Translations under genes and position numbers: made by a program | NCBI GenBank assembly: GCA_002317595.1 | Contig: DCHL01000065.1 | Span: 1-19,068, forward strand | Direction of reading: 5' to 3' | Length of the DNA: 19,068 nucleotides | Source of the DNA: Lachnospiraceae bacterium UBA1753 | GTDB lineage: Bacteria; Bacillota; Clostridia; Lachnospirales; Lachnospiraceae | Shown here: positions 1 through 7,692 of the stretch, in pieces | Layout of the letters: each line of letters begins with the position of its first letter | How positions within the stretch are numbered: the first letter of the stretch is position 1 | Notes under the pieces: generated by a model | Databases searched by the model: none | Seen by the model: the letters and a program-made list of their open reading frames with translations, nothing else | Told to the model about the DNA's origin: nothing

Positions 1-28
1 ATTCGGAGAGAGATATTTCCGATTTTTA

Positions 29-150
29 TATGCCATCACCGCACATTTACTGTATGGTGGCAGTAGCGGTCAAATAAACAGTAATTCCTATGCGCTATCA
101 CCGCATATTTACTGTATGGTGGCAGTACCGGTCATATATACAGTAATTCG
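29..150. repeat. Tandem pair of ~60-bp structured repeats
   Basis: Two head-to-tail copies are visible at 29-88 (60 bp) and 89-150 (62 bp), with most positions identical. Each copy has an inverted repeat: TTACTGT/ACAGTAA in the first, extended to TTACTGTAT/ATACAGTAA in the second. An inner CACC/GGTG pair can also form. The unit is non-coding and lies beyond the terminator of the leftward glg operon. It resembles an interspersed palindromic element, but I cannot assign it to a named family. Confidence 0.7.
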
Positions 151-198
151 TTATCGCTTCGAAACTTGAAATTTAATCGGGGCGCAGAAACATTAAAG

Positions 199-229
199 GG
201 GCTGCCGCATGATAATGATGCGACAGCCC
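199..229 (-). terminator. Rho-independent terminator of the glgC-glgD operon
   Basis: A 12-bp stem (199-210 with 218-229) closes a 7-nt loop. Read on the minus strand the stem is fully paired, with a single U-G wobble, and is followed by CTTTAATGTTTCTG, a moderately T-rich tail. It lies about 45 bp past the glgD stop codon, the position expected for the end of this leftward operon. The tail is weaker than a classic U-tract. Confidence 0.75.
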
Positions 230-275
230 TATGATTTTACATGTATACTATTGTGTCTGCAAATGCTACTGTGGA

Positions 276-1427
276 CTATACGTCCTTGCCCTTTGCAACA
301 TATACAGGCATATCGATTGTTCCGGAAGCAGAAGAGCCATCCTTGATGTTAACAATCTTGTCTGTGATGAGATACTCGATAGAAGCGTTCTCGCCTACGA
401 TAGTATCCTGCATCAGGATGCAGTTCTTAACCTTGGCACCCTTCTTAACGTGAACTCCACGGAAGAGAATACTGTTCTCAACTTCACCCTCGATGATACA
501 ACCATCGGCTACCATTACATTCTTGGCAGCAGAGCCCTTGATGTAACGGGCAGGATTGTCGTCCCTGATCTTGGTGTAGATCGGATTGCCTTCAAAGAGC
601 TTTGAAAGGTTCTTCTCGTCGAGGAGCTTCATGCTCTCGTCGAAGTAACTCTTCGTTGAAGTGAGTCTTGCATAGTAGCCTGTGTACTGATAAGCATTAA
701 CTGTGAGTGTATCGAGCTTCTTAGCGATAAGGTCGCGCTCGAAGAATACCCATCCATTTACATATGCCTCAGAGATGAGCTTGATGAGAAGCTCTCTCTC
801 GATAGCGAAGAGGTTCATTGAAAGATTAACCTCGTCTGTAGTTTCCTCGTTTGTCCTAATCTCAACAACTCTGTTGTCTTCAAGACTAAGAGTGTAGTAG
901 AGGTGCTTATTTGTGAGTGCAAACTTCTTGCCTGCGGGAGGAAGAGTTGTGCTTACATATGCAAGTGAAATATCAGCGCCTGAAGCAATGTGATTCTCAA
1001 GGAAATCCTTGAAATCAAAATTCATGGCGATGTTCGAGTCAGACATTACAACATATTTTTCCTTCTGTCTGTTGAGGAAATTATAAATGTTGGAAAGTGC
1101 CTGAATACGTCCGTTGTACTTGTCAGAGTTCTTCTGAGCGAAGGGGGGAACGATATTGAGTCCGCCATTCTTTCTGGTGAGGTCCCACTCACGACCGCTT
1201 CCAAGGTGATCGATGAGAGAGAGGTAGTTCTCACGTACAAGGATTGAAACATTGTCAATGCCTGCGTTAACCATGCTGGAAAGGATGAAATCCACCATAC
1301 GGTAACGGCTTGCAAAAGGGATGGATGCCATCGAACGATCTGTTGTCAGTTCGGGAAGCAGGGCATCATAACTGTTGGGGAAGATAATTCCCAGAGCACT
1401 TGAGTTTGATTTAGTCAACTTTTTCAC
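276..1427 (-). CDS. glgD: Glucose-1-phosphate adenylyltransferase, GlgD (regulatory) subunit
   Basis: This is the second, non-catalytic subunit of the Bacillota-type ADP-glucose pyrophosphorylase, which makes ADP-glucose for glycogen synthesis together with GlgC. The 383-aa protein keeps the nucleotidyltransferase fold (PFASRYRMVDFILS near residue 37) and a C-terminal left-handed beta-helix. It lacks the glycine-rich GGQGSRL loop, and SDSNIAM (129-135) replaces the GDQI metal site of its partner. In the known two-subunit enzymes GlgD mainly modulates GlgC. The start is a GTG overlapping the glgC stop by 17 nt. An AAAGGA sits only 2 nt before it, so the TTG at 1418, with GGTG as ribosome site, is a realistic alternative. 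The family call is secure; the exact start is not. Confidence 0.93.
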   Translation of the reverse strand: MKKLTKSNSSALGIIFPNSYDALLPELTTDRSMASIPFASRYRMVDFILSSMVNAGIDNVSILVRENYLSLIDHLGSGREWDLTRKNGGLNIVPPFAQKNSDKYNGRIQALSNIYNFLNRQKEKYVVMSDSNIAMNFDFKDFLENHIASGADISLAYVSTTLPPAGKKFALTNKHLYYTLSLEDNRVVEIRTNEETTDEVNLSMNLFAIERELLIKLISEAYVNGWVFFERDLIAKKLDTLTVNAYQYTGYYARLTSTKSYFDESMKLLDEKNLSKLFEGNPIYTKIRDDNPARYIKGSAAKNVMVADGCIIEGEVENSILFRGVHVKKGAKVKNCILMQDTIVGENASIEYLITDKIVNIKDGSSASGTIDMPVYVAKGKDV

Positions 1428-2619
1428 CGTCCTTTACATCAGATTCAATCATGGCATTGGGTCCGATGATGGCACCCGCTCCAACCTTAATTCCAGCTGA
1501 AACAGTAGCGACACCCTTCTCTGAACCTTCTGGCATTGCACCAACCTGTGCACCTGCGCCAATCTGTACATTCTCGGCAATAATGCAGTGGCTTACAACT
1601 GCGCCAGCCTTAATGTATGAGCCGCCCATAACAACGGCATCCTCAACTCTTGCTCCAGCCTCGACTGTTACGCCGGGGAAGAGAATAGAGTGCTTAACGG
1701 TACCCTTAACGAGACATCCGTCAGTAATCATACAATCCTCAACGAATGCTTCAGGACTTACGTGGTGGCCGGGCATACCGCTGTTGCGGCTGTAGATGCG
1801 CCAGTCATCATCAAAGAGGTTGATACCACTGTTCTCGGGATCGAGAACCTCCATATTTGCCTCCCAGAGAGAGGAGATGGTTCCAACATCCTTCCAGTAT
1901 CCATTGAAATGGTAAGCATACATCTCTCTGTTGTCTCTTAAGAGGTTAGGGATGATGTTGTTACCAAAGTCGTTCTCTGAATTAGGATCAAGCTCATCCT
2001 CAGAAAGATACTTCTTAAGAATATCCCAGTTGAAAATGTAGATACCCATTGATGCAAGATTGGACTTGGGATTCTTGGGCTTCTCCTGGAATTCTGTAAT
2101 CTTATCGTTCTCGTCAGCAACCATGAGACCAAATCTGGGAGCCTCTTCCCAAGGTACTTCCATAACTGCTACAGAGAACTCAGCATTCTTCTCTTTATGG
2201 AAGCTTAAGAAGTCACTGTAGTCCTGCTTGCAGATCTGATCGCCTGAAAGGATGATTACATATTCAGGATCATATCTCTCGATAAATGAAAGGTTCTGGT
2301 AGATTGCATTGGCTGTTCCCTTGTACCAATCAGAGCCTGAAGCCTGCTGATAAGGAGGAAGCACGTGGACGCCACCGTAGAGACGGTCGAGGTCCCAAGG
2401 CTGTCCGTTGCCGATGTACTCGTTCAGAACAAGAGGCTGATACTGTGTCAGAACACCGACTGTATCTATGCCTGAGTTAACGCAGTTGGAAAGGGGAAAG
2501 TCAATGATTCTGTACTTTCCGCCAAAAGGAACTGCGGGCTTAGCCAGCTTCTTTGTGAGTCCGTAAAGTCTCGAACCCTGTCCGCCGGCAAGAAGCATTG
2601 CAACAATTTCTTTTGCCAT
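1411..2619 (-). CDS. glgC: Glucose-1-phosphate adenylyltransferase, catalytic subunit GlgC
   Basis: This enzyme makes ADP-glucose and pyrophosphate from ATP and glucose 1-phosphate, the committed step of bacterial glycogen synthesis. The 402-aa protein shows the nucleotide-binding loop AGGQGSRL (11-18), KPAVPFGGKYRIIDFPLSN (27-45), the catalytic aspartate in SGDQI (D127) and the sugar-phosphate-binding EKP (179-181). Hexapeptide repeats of a C-terminal beta-helix fill the last ~130 residues. I chose the ATG at 2619 because MAKEIVAMLLAGG is the family's usual N-terminus and a GGGGG ribosome site lies about 9 nt upstream. An in-frame extension to 2688 (23 residues) would read through the promoter region. 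It is translated before glgD, with a 17-nt overlap. Confidence 0.96.
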   Translation of the reverse strand: MAKEIVAMLLAGGQGSRLYGLTKKLAKPAVPFGGKYRIIDFPLSNCVNSGIDTVGVLTQYQPLVLNEYIGNGQPWDLDRLYGGVHVLPPYQQASGSDWYKGTANAIYQNLSFIERYDPEYVIILSGDQICKQDYSDFLSFHKEKNAEFSVAVMEVPWEEAPRFGLMVADENDKITEFQEKPKNPKSNLASMGIYIFNWDILKKYLSEDELDPNSENDFGNNIIPNLLRDNREMYAYHFNGYWKDVGTISSLWEANMEVLDPENSGINLFDDDWRIYSRNSGMPGHHVSPEAFVEDCMITDGCLVKGTVKHSILFPGVTVEAGARVEDAVVMGGSYIKAGAVVSHCIIAENVQIGAGAQVGAMPEGSEKGVATVSAGIKVGAGAIIGPNAMIESDVKDGEKVD

Positions 2620-2656
2620 AAAACTGTACCCCCATATAAAATGAAATGATAAAACT

Positions 2657-2662
2657 ATTATG
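2657..2662 (-). promoter_or_regulatory. Possible -10 element of the glgC promoter
   Basis: On the minus strand CATAAT (2662 down to 2657) lies about 38 bp before the glgC ATG in very AT-rich DNA. The best -35 candidate, TTGTGT, sits about 20 bp upstream, which is longer than ideal. The call rests mainly on the -10 match and the location. Confidence 0.35.
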
Positions 2663-2768
2663 CCACTTTTTTCGTAAAAATGACACAATTTTTTGTGAAA
2701 AAATATGGTTTTTTAGTAAATTTTTCGAGATGTTGATGAATAATACCTAATATCTGATTTAGATAAGG

Positions 2769-3623
2769 TCATTTCTTCAACTTTAATAAGGAAGAAGCAT
2801 TATTTCCGAGGATATTATTGATTTCAGCCTCGTCTAAGCCGGACTTCCTAACGGCAGCAATGGCCTCGGCCTGAGAAGACCAGGGGCTGTCTGAGCCGAA
2901 GAGTATTTTGTCGCATCCGTGCTTTCTGACGATGCGGAGAAACTTTTCTGGTGGCAGCTGTGCTCTTGTCATAGGTTCGCCGCCTTCAGGAGAAGTATAT
3001 CTAACGGGTGTTATCGAAAAAGATGTATCAAAAAATATAGGAGCACCTGTCAGATATTTTTCGACGTCGTCCCATTCGTTCCATCCACCCATATGCGCGA
3101 GGACCACCCTGGAGGTATCAACCTTCTTCATGAAATTGAGGATGTATCTGACGCAGGCTTCTGGGCGTCCGGGAAAACCAATGTCGTATCCTGCGTGGAA
3201 GAGGGTGACAAGTTCGAGCTCGTTTGCGAGATCTACGAGTCTGACAATTTCATCTGAATCAAAAAATGCATCCTGATATACGGGGTGAAGTTTTATTCCC
3301 TTGAATCCCTTTTTAGAAATATCCATCAATATATTTTTATAATCTTCGTTGGCGGGATGAATTCCGGCAAATGAAATGAGGTGGGATTCCTGTGAGGTCT
3401 GGTTTACGATAGCGGCCGTTTCGTTAATTCGAGTAGTCTGCGATGGGGAGGTTGCCACAGGTTGCAGAATGGAGTAATCAACACTCGCAGAAATGGTGGA
3501 TGATGAGAGAGCAGATGTCGTTCCATCAAGGTAGTTGTTTGATTGCGCAGCTGCGGCAAGCTTGGCAACTGCTCTTGCTGCAATGCTCTCTGGAAATGAA
3601 TGAGTGTGAATATCTATTATCAT
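2769..3623 (-). CDS. Amidohydrolase-family metal-dependent hydrolase
   Basis: This is a 284-aa TIM-barrel hydrolase of the amidohydrolase superfamily (amidohydrolase_2-like). Metal-site motifs are in order: HxH in DIHTHSF (H6, H8), KLHP (K111, H113), FHAGYD (H143), AHMGG (H177) and GSDSPW (D245). This pattern is typical of cytosolic hydrolases or decarboxylases acting on small molecules; the substrate cannot be read from the sequence. The ATG at 3623 has a strong AAAGGAG site about 9 nt upstream. The gene is transcribed away from the cobalamin operon and separated from glgC by 150 bp, so it is probably its own unit. Any link with corrinoid metabolism rests on adjacency alone. I see no terminator after its stop. 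Confidence 0.85.
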   Translation of the reverse strand: MIIDIHTHSFPESIAARAVAKLAAAAQSNNYLDGTTSALSSSTISASVDYSILQPVATSPSQTTRINETAAIVNQTSQESHLISFAGIHPANEDYKNILMDISKKGFKGIKLHPVYQDAFFDSDEIVRLVDLANELELVTLFHAGYDIGFPGRPEACVRYILNFMKKVDTSRVVLAHMGGWNEWDDVEKYLTGAPIFFDTSFSITPVRYTSPEGGEPMTRAQLPPEKFLRIVRKHGCDKILFGSDSPWSSQAEAIAAVRKSGLDEAEINNILGNNASSLLKLKK

Positions 3624-3700
3624 TGTTAAAACTCCTTTTAATTAATTCGAGCGGTTGATTTGAGTTTTGTCATCAGTCACGAACTGCTCTTAATGTACAT

Positions 3701-3731
3701 TTTACTATTATCTCCAGAAATATGATATAAT
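3701..3731 (+). promoter_or_regulatory. Putative promoter of the cobalamin operon
   Basis: A perfect TATAAT at 3726-3731 is preceded by TTTACT at 3701-3706 (4 of 6 matches to TTGACA) with a 19-bp spacer. Transcription from here would leave a leader of about 175 nt before cbiD. The -10 is convincing; the -35 is weak and widely spaced. Confidence 0.45.
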
Positions 3732-3737
3732 AGATTT

Positions 3738-3912
3738 TAATGTGTTTTGAAGGAAAATAATTGATTATGGCGTTAAAATGAAGGATATCCTGCAAATGCC
3801 TTAAATTAAGGTTCTATAACACATCAGAAACATTGAAATATGTAATAAATAACGCGGATTAACGCATTTTTCGCTGAAAATGTGAGATAAATCAAGGGGA
3901 TTTTGCAAGTCT
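3738..3912 (+). promoter_or_regulatory. Long untranslated leader of cbiD with mini-ORFs and palindromes
   Basis: The leader contains AAGGA at 3750-3754 followed by a 6-codon reading frame from TTG at 3761 that ends in TGA at 3779-3781. That stop overlaps the ATG of an 8-codon frame (3778-3804). The second stop lies inside a perfect palindrome, CCTTAAATTAAGG (3799-3811). Another palindrome, AGGATATCCT, is at 3782-3791. GCGTTAA (3770-3776) can pair with TTAACGC (3859-3865). I found no match to the cobalamin riboswitch core or its B12 box. A leader this long before a cobalamin operon is likely regulatory, but the mechanism is unknown. Confidence 0.35.
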
Positions 3913-5124
3913 ATGATCGAGATATTTGAGAATGAAGAGAATAGATACTCCGGAGTGGGAGATAAGGTGCTCCGCCGCGGTGTCACGACAGGAACCTGTG
4001 CTGCCTGCGCTGCCTATGCCTGTGCAAGGGAGCTTCTGTCAGGCGAGATGACTGAGGCTGTAAGACTCCAGGTTCCTGCAGGAATTGCCATTTCGATGGA
4101 GACACAGAGACAGGATGAGCGTTGCGTGGCAGAATTTAGCAGCTGTTATGGAGTGACTAAGTATTCAGGAGATGACCCTGATGTGACGGATGGGGCTCTT
4201 GTTCTCTGCTGCATATCCCTTGAGGTACCTGAAAGCGAGCATTCTTCATTATTTATATATGAAGTTAATATTAGCGGCAAAACAGTAAGGATGTATCTGA
4301 GCGGAGGAACAGGGATTGGGAAAGTCACAAAACCTGGACTTGAAATCGAAGTTGGGATGAGTGCGATAAACAAGGTTCCAAGGCAGATGATTTTTTCACA
4401 GGTAGAGGCTGCGCTTATTGAAGCGGCAGATAATGACTGTGAGATTCCTGAGGAAATCAGCATAATTGTGAGCATTCCTGGCGGTACGGAGCTTGCAGAG
4501 AGGACCTTCAATAGTTCCCTGGGTATTGAGGGTGGCCTATCCATACTTGGTACAACTGGAATCATTGAGCCTATGAGTAATAGGGCCCTGATAGAAAGTA
4601 TTTGTGTACAGATTAGGCAGCGCAGAGCGATGGAAGAGAACGTCCTATATCTGTCACCAGGAAATCATGGAAGCAAATATCTTTGCGAGGAAATGTCTGT
4701 GGATGAAGAGGATATCGTTAAATGCTCTAATTTTGTCGGAGAGGCAATTGACTGCGCGGTTGATGCTGGATTTGAAGAGATGGTTATAGTAGGTGATGTT
4801 GGAAAACTGTGTAAGCTTGCAGCCGGAATATTCGATACTCATTCGCATACTGCAGATGGACGAGGGACCGTGTTTGCGCTTCACTATCTTCTGTGTGGCG
4901 GAGAGGTTGCGACCGCACAGGAAATCATGACGCAAATCAGCACTCAGGCTATGATGGATATACTCGTCAGAGAACAGATTCTCACGGAAACCGCGGATAG
5001 TATGATGAAATCCATAAGAAAATACGTTGAGCAGCGCAGTCATAACAAAATAAAGTATAATGTGGTTTTGTTTTCAACAAAATATGGATTATTTGGCGAA
5101 ATATCAGGAGAAGTTAAAAGATGA
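3913..5124 (+). CDS. cbiD: Cobalt-precorrin-5B C1-methyltransferase CbiD
   Basis: CbiD methylates C1 of cobalt-precorrin-5B in the anaerobic corrin pathway using S-adenosylmethionine. The 403-aa length is somewhat above the usual size. The diagnostic N-terminal LRRGVTTGTCAA motif (20-31), GGTGIGKVTKPGLEI, GGLSILGTTGI and the C-terminal GDVGKLCKLAAGIFDTHSH are all present. It is the first gene of the cobalamin operon, and its last four bases (ATGA) overlap the cbiF start. AGGGGA at 3895-3900 is the only ribosome site and lies 12 nt before the ATG, a slightly long spacing. CbiD marks the oxygen-independent, early-cobalt route, in agreement with cbiG downstream. Confidence 0.96.
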   Translation: MIEIFENEENRYSGVGDKVLRRGVTTGTCAACAAYACARELLSGEMTEAVRLQVPAGIAISMETQRQDERCVAEFSSCYGVTKYSGDDPDVTDGALVLCCISLEVPESEHSSLFIYEVNISGKTVRMYLSGGTGIGKVTKPGLEIEVGMSAINKVPRQMIFSQVEAALIEAADNDCEIPEEISIIVSIPGGTELAERTFNSSLGIEGGLSILGTTGIIEPMSNRALIESICVQIRQRRAMEENVLYLSPGNHGSKYLCEEMSVDEEDIVKCSNFVGEAIDCAVDAGFEEMVIVGDVGKLCKLAAGIFDTHSHTADGRGTVFALHYLLCGGEVATAQEIMTQISTQAMMDILVREQILTETADSMMKSIRKYVEQRSHNKIKYNVVLFSTKYGLFGEISGEVKR

Positions 5125-5876
5125 TTGAATTTGTTGGTGCTGGGCCTGGTGCAGTTGACCTGATTACGGTCCGCGGAATGAAAATTCTGCAGGAAGCAGA
5201 CATAATAATCTATGCAGGATCACTTGTGAATCCTGAAATTCTTAAGTATGCAGATGAAAAATGCAGGATATATGATAGTGCGAAAATGAATCTTCCCGAG
5301 ATTATTGAAGTGATGAGAAGTGGAGAAGAGGCAGGACTTAAGGTTGTCAGACTTCATACGGGAGACCCTTCTCTGTACGGCGCCATCCGGGAACAGATGG
5401 ATGAGCTTGATAAGCTTGGGATTGAATATGAGCTCTGTCCTGGCGTAAGTGCGTATCAGGGAGCGGCTGCCGCGCTTAAGGTTGAATATACACTTCCAGA
5501 TATTTCACAGACTGTTATTTTATCAAGAGCTTCTGGTCGGACTGAGGTTCCAGAGAGGGAAAATCTTAAAAATCTTGCTTCGATTGGCGCGACACTTGTG
5601 CTGTATTTGTCCTCATCAATGGGAGAGAAGGTACAGCAGGAACTTCTTGAGGGAGGATACCCTGAGGACACTCCAGTTGCTATTGTGTACAAGGCGACCT
5701 GGCCGGAGGAAAAGGTTATCAGAAGTACACTTTCTGAATTTGCGGCAAGGATGGAGCAGGAGAAGATTAACAGAACTGCACTTATTATTGTAGGACGTGT
5801 TCTTGATGGAGAATACAGCTATTCAAAGTTATATGATCCAGGATTCACGACAGGATATAGAATTGGCAAAAGTTAA
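5121..5876 (+). CDS. cbiF: Cobalt-precorrin-4 C11-methyltransferase CbiF (CobM)
   Basis: This tetrapyrrole methylase transfers a methyl group from S-adenosylmethionine to C11 of cobalt-precorrin-4. The 251-aa sequence begins with the family loop VGAGPGAVDLIT (5-16) followed by ADIIIYAGSLVNPEIL, which is characteristic of CbiF/CobM. The second cofactor-binding motif HTGDPSLYG is at 79-87 and CPGVSAYQGAAA follows. The start overlaps the cbiD stop as ATGA, with AGGAG 10 nt upstream, which indicates translational coupling. It is one of three members of the methylase superfamily in this operon, with CbiH and the CbiE part of the fusion. Confidence 0.95.
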   Translation: MIEFVGAGPGAVDLITVRGMKILQEADIIIYAGSLVNPEILKYADEKCRIYDSAKMNLPEIIEVMRSGEEAGLKVVRLHTGDPSLYGAIREQMDELDKLGIEYELCPGVSAYQGAAAALKVEYTLPDISQTVILSRASGRTEVPERENLKNLASIGATLVLYLSSSMGEKVQQELLEGGYPEDTPVAIVYKATWPEEKVIRSTLSEFAARMEQEKINRTALIIVGRVLDGEYSYSKLYDPGFTTGYRIGKS

Positions 5877-5911
5877 CAAGCGATAACATTCGCGATTTTG
5901 AGGTGCGAGGA

Positions 5912-6946
5912 ATGCTTATTTTACTAGTGTCCTTCAGTCAACAGGCGTTAACTGAGGCTGAAAACCTTAAAGAAAAATGGAATAATATCTATTCTGAGGA
6001 TGCAGTTGAGATAGTATATGGTGGTAAGGAACTCACGGGAATGGACTACGGGGTGGATGTGAAGGGCTCGATAGCCAGGTACTTTTCCTGTGATTTGGCA
6101 GGGCAGGAGCGTGTCATTGTGTTTATCTCATCCTGCGGCATTGCGGTCAGGATGATTAGTCCATATCTGATACACAAGGCAGTAGACCCTGCGGTGCTTG
6201 TTATGGATGAGCATCATATGCACTGTATTTCTCTACTTTCAGGGCACTTGGGAGGCGCAAATAAACTGTGCGGTCAGGTGGCTGATCTGATGGATGCCCA
6301 GCCTGTGATAACAACTGCATCAGACATAAGCGGTGCGTTCTCACCTGATATGTATGCAAAGGAAAATGGTCTCGGACTTTCTGATTTTGATATGTCAAAA
6401 AAAATCAGTGCTGCAGCCGTTGCGGGAGAGACTGTTGGAATTATTTGGGACAAGGAGCTGGGGGGATATGAGAAGTATCCGGATGCAGAATATGGAGTCT
6501 ATGTGACTGACCGTGAGTGCACTGGGAATCTGCCTTTTACGGACACACTAGTTTTGCGTCCCCGGTCTCTGATAGTTGGCGTGGGATGCAAGAAGGATAT
6601 CGAGCCTGGGAAGGTGTTATCTGCAGTGAACAACTGCTTTCAAAAAAGCGCTCTTTCAATGTGGAGTGTGAGGGCGATTGTCTCAATTGACCTTAAGAAG
6701 GATGAAAATGCAATCATCACTCTGGCAGATGAACTTGACGCTGAGTTTGTGACCTTCACTGCAGAAGAGTTAATTAGTATAGAGGGGAGATATGGCAGAG
6801 GGTATTTCTCAGAGTCTGACTTTGTGCGGGAAGTTACCGGAGTGGGATGCGTCAGTGAAGAGAGCATCATGGCATATGGAGCCAGGGAACTGATTGTGAA
6901 AAAGACAGCCTTTGATGGTGTGACCGTGGCTGTGGGGAGAGTATGA
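5912..6946 (+). CDS. cbiG: Cobalt-precorrin-5A hydrolase CbiG
   Basis: CbiG opens the delta-lactone of cobalt-precorrin-5A and releases acetaldehyde, so that CbiD can act. The protein (344 aa) has the N-terminal CbiG domain with SSCGIAVRMISPY and LLSGHLGGAN (108-117), a short middle region, and the C-terminal CbiG domain starting at LIVGVGCKKDIEPG near residue 219. The frame is open from a GTG at 5903, but I prefer the ATG at 5912: GAGGTG (5900-5905) then serves as the ribosome site 6 nt upstream, and the GTG would lie inside it. It overlaps the cbiH region at its stop. CbiG occurs only in the anaerobic branch. Confidence 0.95.
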   Translation: MLILLVSFSQQALTEAENLKEKWNNIYSEDAVEIVYGGKELTGMDYGVDVKGSIARYFSCDLAGQERVIVFISSCGIAVRMISPYLIHKAVDPAVLVMDEHHMHCISLLSGHLGGANKLCGQVADLMDAQPVITTASDISGAFSPDMYAKENGLGLSDFDMSKKISAAAVAGETVGIIWDKELGGYEKYPDAEYGVYVTDRECTGNLPFTDTLVLRPRSLIVGVGCKKDIEPGKVLSAVNNCFQKSALSMWSVRAIVSIDLKKDENAIITLADELDAEFVTFTAEELISIEGRYGRGYFSESDFVREVTGVGCVSEESIMAYGARELIVKKTAFDGVTVAVGRV

Positions 6947-6948
6947 AT

Positions 6949-7692
6949 ATGAATAGGCTATACGTGGTTGGGCTTGGACCTGGTGAAATGGGAAGTATGA
7001 CAATTAATGCGCGGGATGTTATTTTATCCTGTGATGTCATTGTGGGATACACAGCGTACACAAAAATTGTAGAGGATAATTTTTCAAAAGAGGAGCTGTC
7101 TGATAAAGAAATCGTATCTACGGGGATGCGCAAGGAAACTGACAGATGCAGGATGGCGCTCGAGATTGCAGAAAAAGGAAGGACAACCGCGGTTGTATGC
7201 TCTGGTGACAGTGGCGTATATGGAATGGCTGGACTGATTTACGAGCTGGCGCAGGAATATGAAAATGTAAGTGTGGAGATCGTTCCTGGTGTGACGGCCG
7301 CACTTTCCTGCGGAGCAATTCTTGGGGCTCCGCTTGGACATGACTTCGCAGTGATTTCTTTGAGCGATTTACTTACTCCTTGGGAATATATTGAAACAAG
7401 AATTAACAAATGCTCGGAGGCGGACATGGCAATCTGCCTCTATAATCCTTCCAGTCATAAACGTGCTGACTATCTGATGAAGGCCTGTGACATCATGCTG
7501 AGAAGTAAAGAGGAGAGTACTGTCTGTGGTTATGTCAGAAATGCAGGTCGCGATGGACTTGAGTGGGGAGTAATTACTCTTGATAAGCTGCGTGAGTTTA
7601 AGGCTGATATGTTCACTACTGTTTTTGTTGGGAACAAGATGACCAGGATAATAGACGGGAAGATGATTACGCCGAGAGGATACAGGATTTGA
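6949..7692 (+). CDS. cbiH: Cobalt-precorrin-3B C17-methyltransferase CbiH (CobJ)
   Basis: CbiH methylates C17 and drives ring contraction, producing cobalt-precorrin-4. The protein has the tetrapyrrole methylase loop VVGLGPGE near its N-terminus, VGYTAYTK, the CSGDSGVYGM cofactor motif and PGVTAALSCGAILGAPLGHDF, a combination typical of CbiH/CobJ. Two starts are possible: ATG at 6943, which overlaps the cbiG stop (ATGA), and ATG at 6949. I favour 6949 because GGGGAG at 6934-6939 is then about 9 nt away rather than 3, and because family members usually have only a few residues before YVVGLGPG. About 247 aa, full length. No separate ferredoxin or reductase domain is attached. Confidence 0.94.
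   Translation: MNRLYVVGLGPGEMGSMTINARDVILSCDVIVGYTAYTKIVEDNFSKEELSDKEIVSTGMRKETDRCRMALEIAEKGRTTAVVCSGDSGVYGMAGLIYELAQEYENVSVEIVPGVTAALSCGAILGAPLGHDFAVISLSDLLTPWEYIETRINKCSEADMAICLYNPSSHKRADYLMKACDIMLRSKEESTVCGYVRNAGRDGLEWGVITLDKLREFKADMFTTVFVGNKMTRIIDGKMITPRGYRI

Noticed and set aside
29..150. CRISPR array
   Set aside because: The two units are adjacent with no spacers, the unit is too long, and no cas gene is present.
990..1315. Reading frames on both strands overlapping glgD, and similar frames over glgC, cbiA and the fusion gene
   Set aside because: They are overlapping frames inside well-identified genes, without recognisable domains or their own ribosome sites.
2620..2688. 23-residue N-terminal extension of GlgC from 2688
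   Set aside because: It covers the AT-rich promoter region, lacks family similarity, and the ATG at 2619 has its own ribosome site and the standard N-terminus.
2690..2768. Possible terminator or small gene between glgC and the amidohydrolase gene
   Set aside because: The stretch is AT-rich with only 4-bp inverted repeats and no supported frame.
3624..3912. Cobalamin riboswitch expected before cbiD
   Set aside because: I looked on both strands for the conserved core and B12-box and found no convincing match, so none is annotated.
6943..7692. Naming CbiF, CbiH and CbiE as duplicates of one gene
   Set aside because: They share the methylase fold, but each carries its own subfamily motifs and fills a different pathway step.
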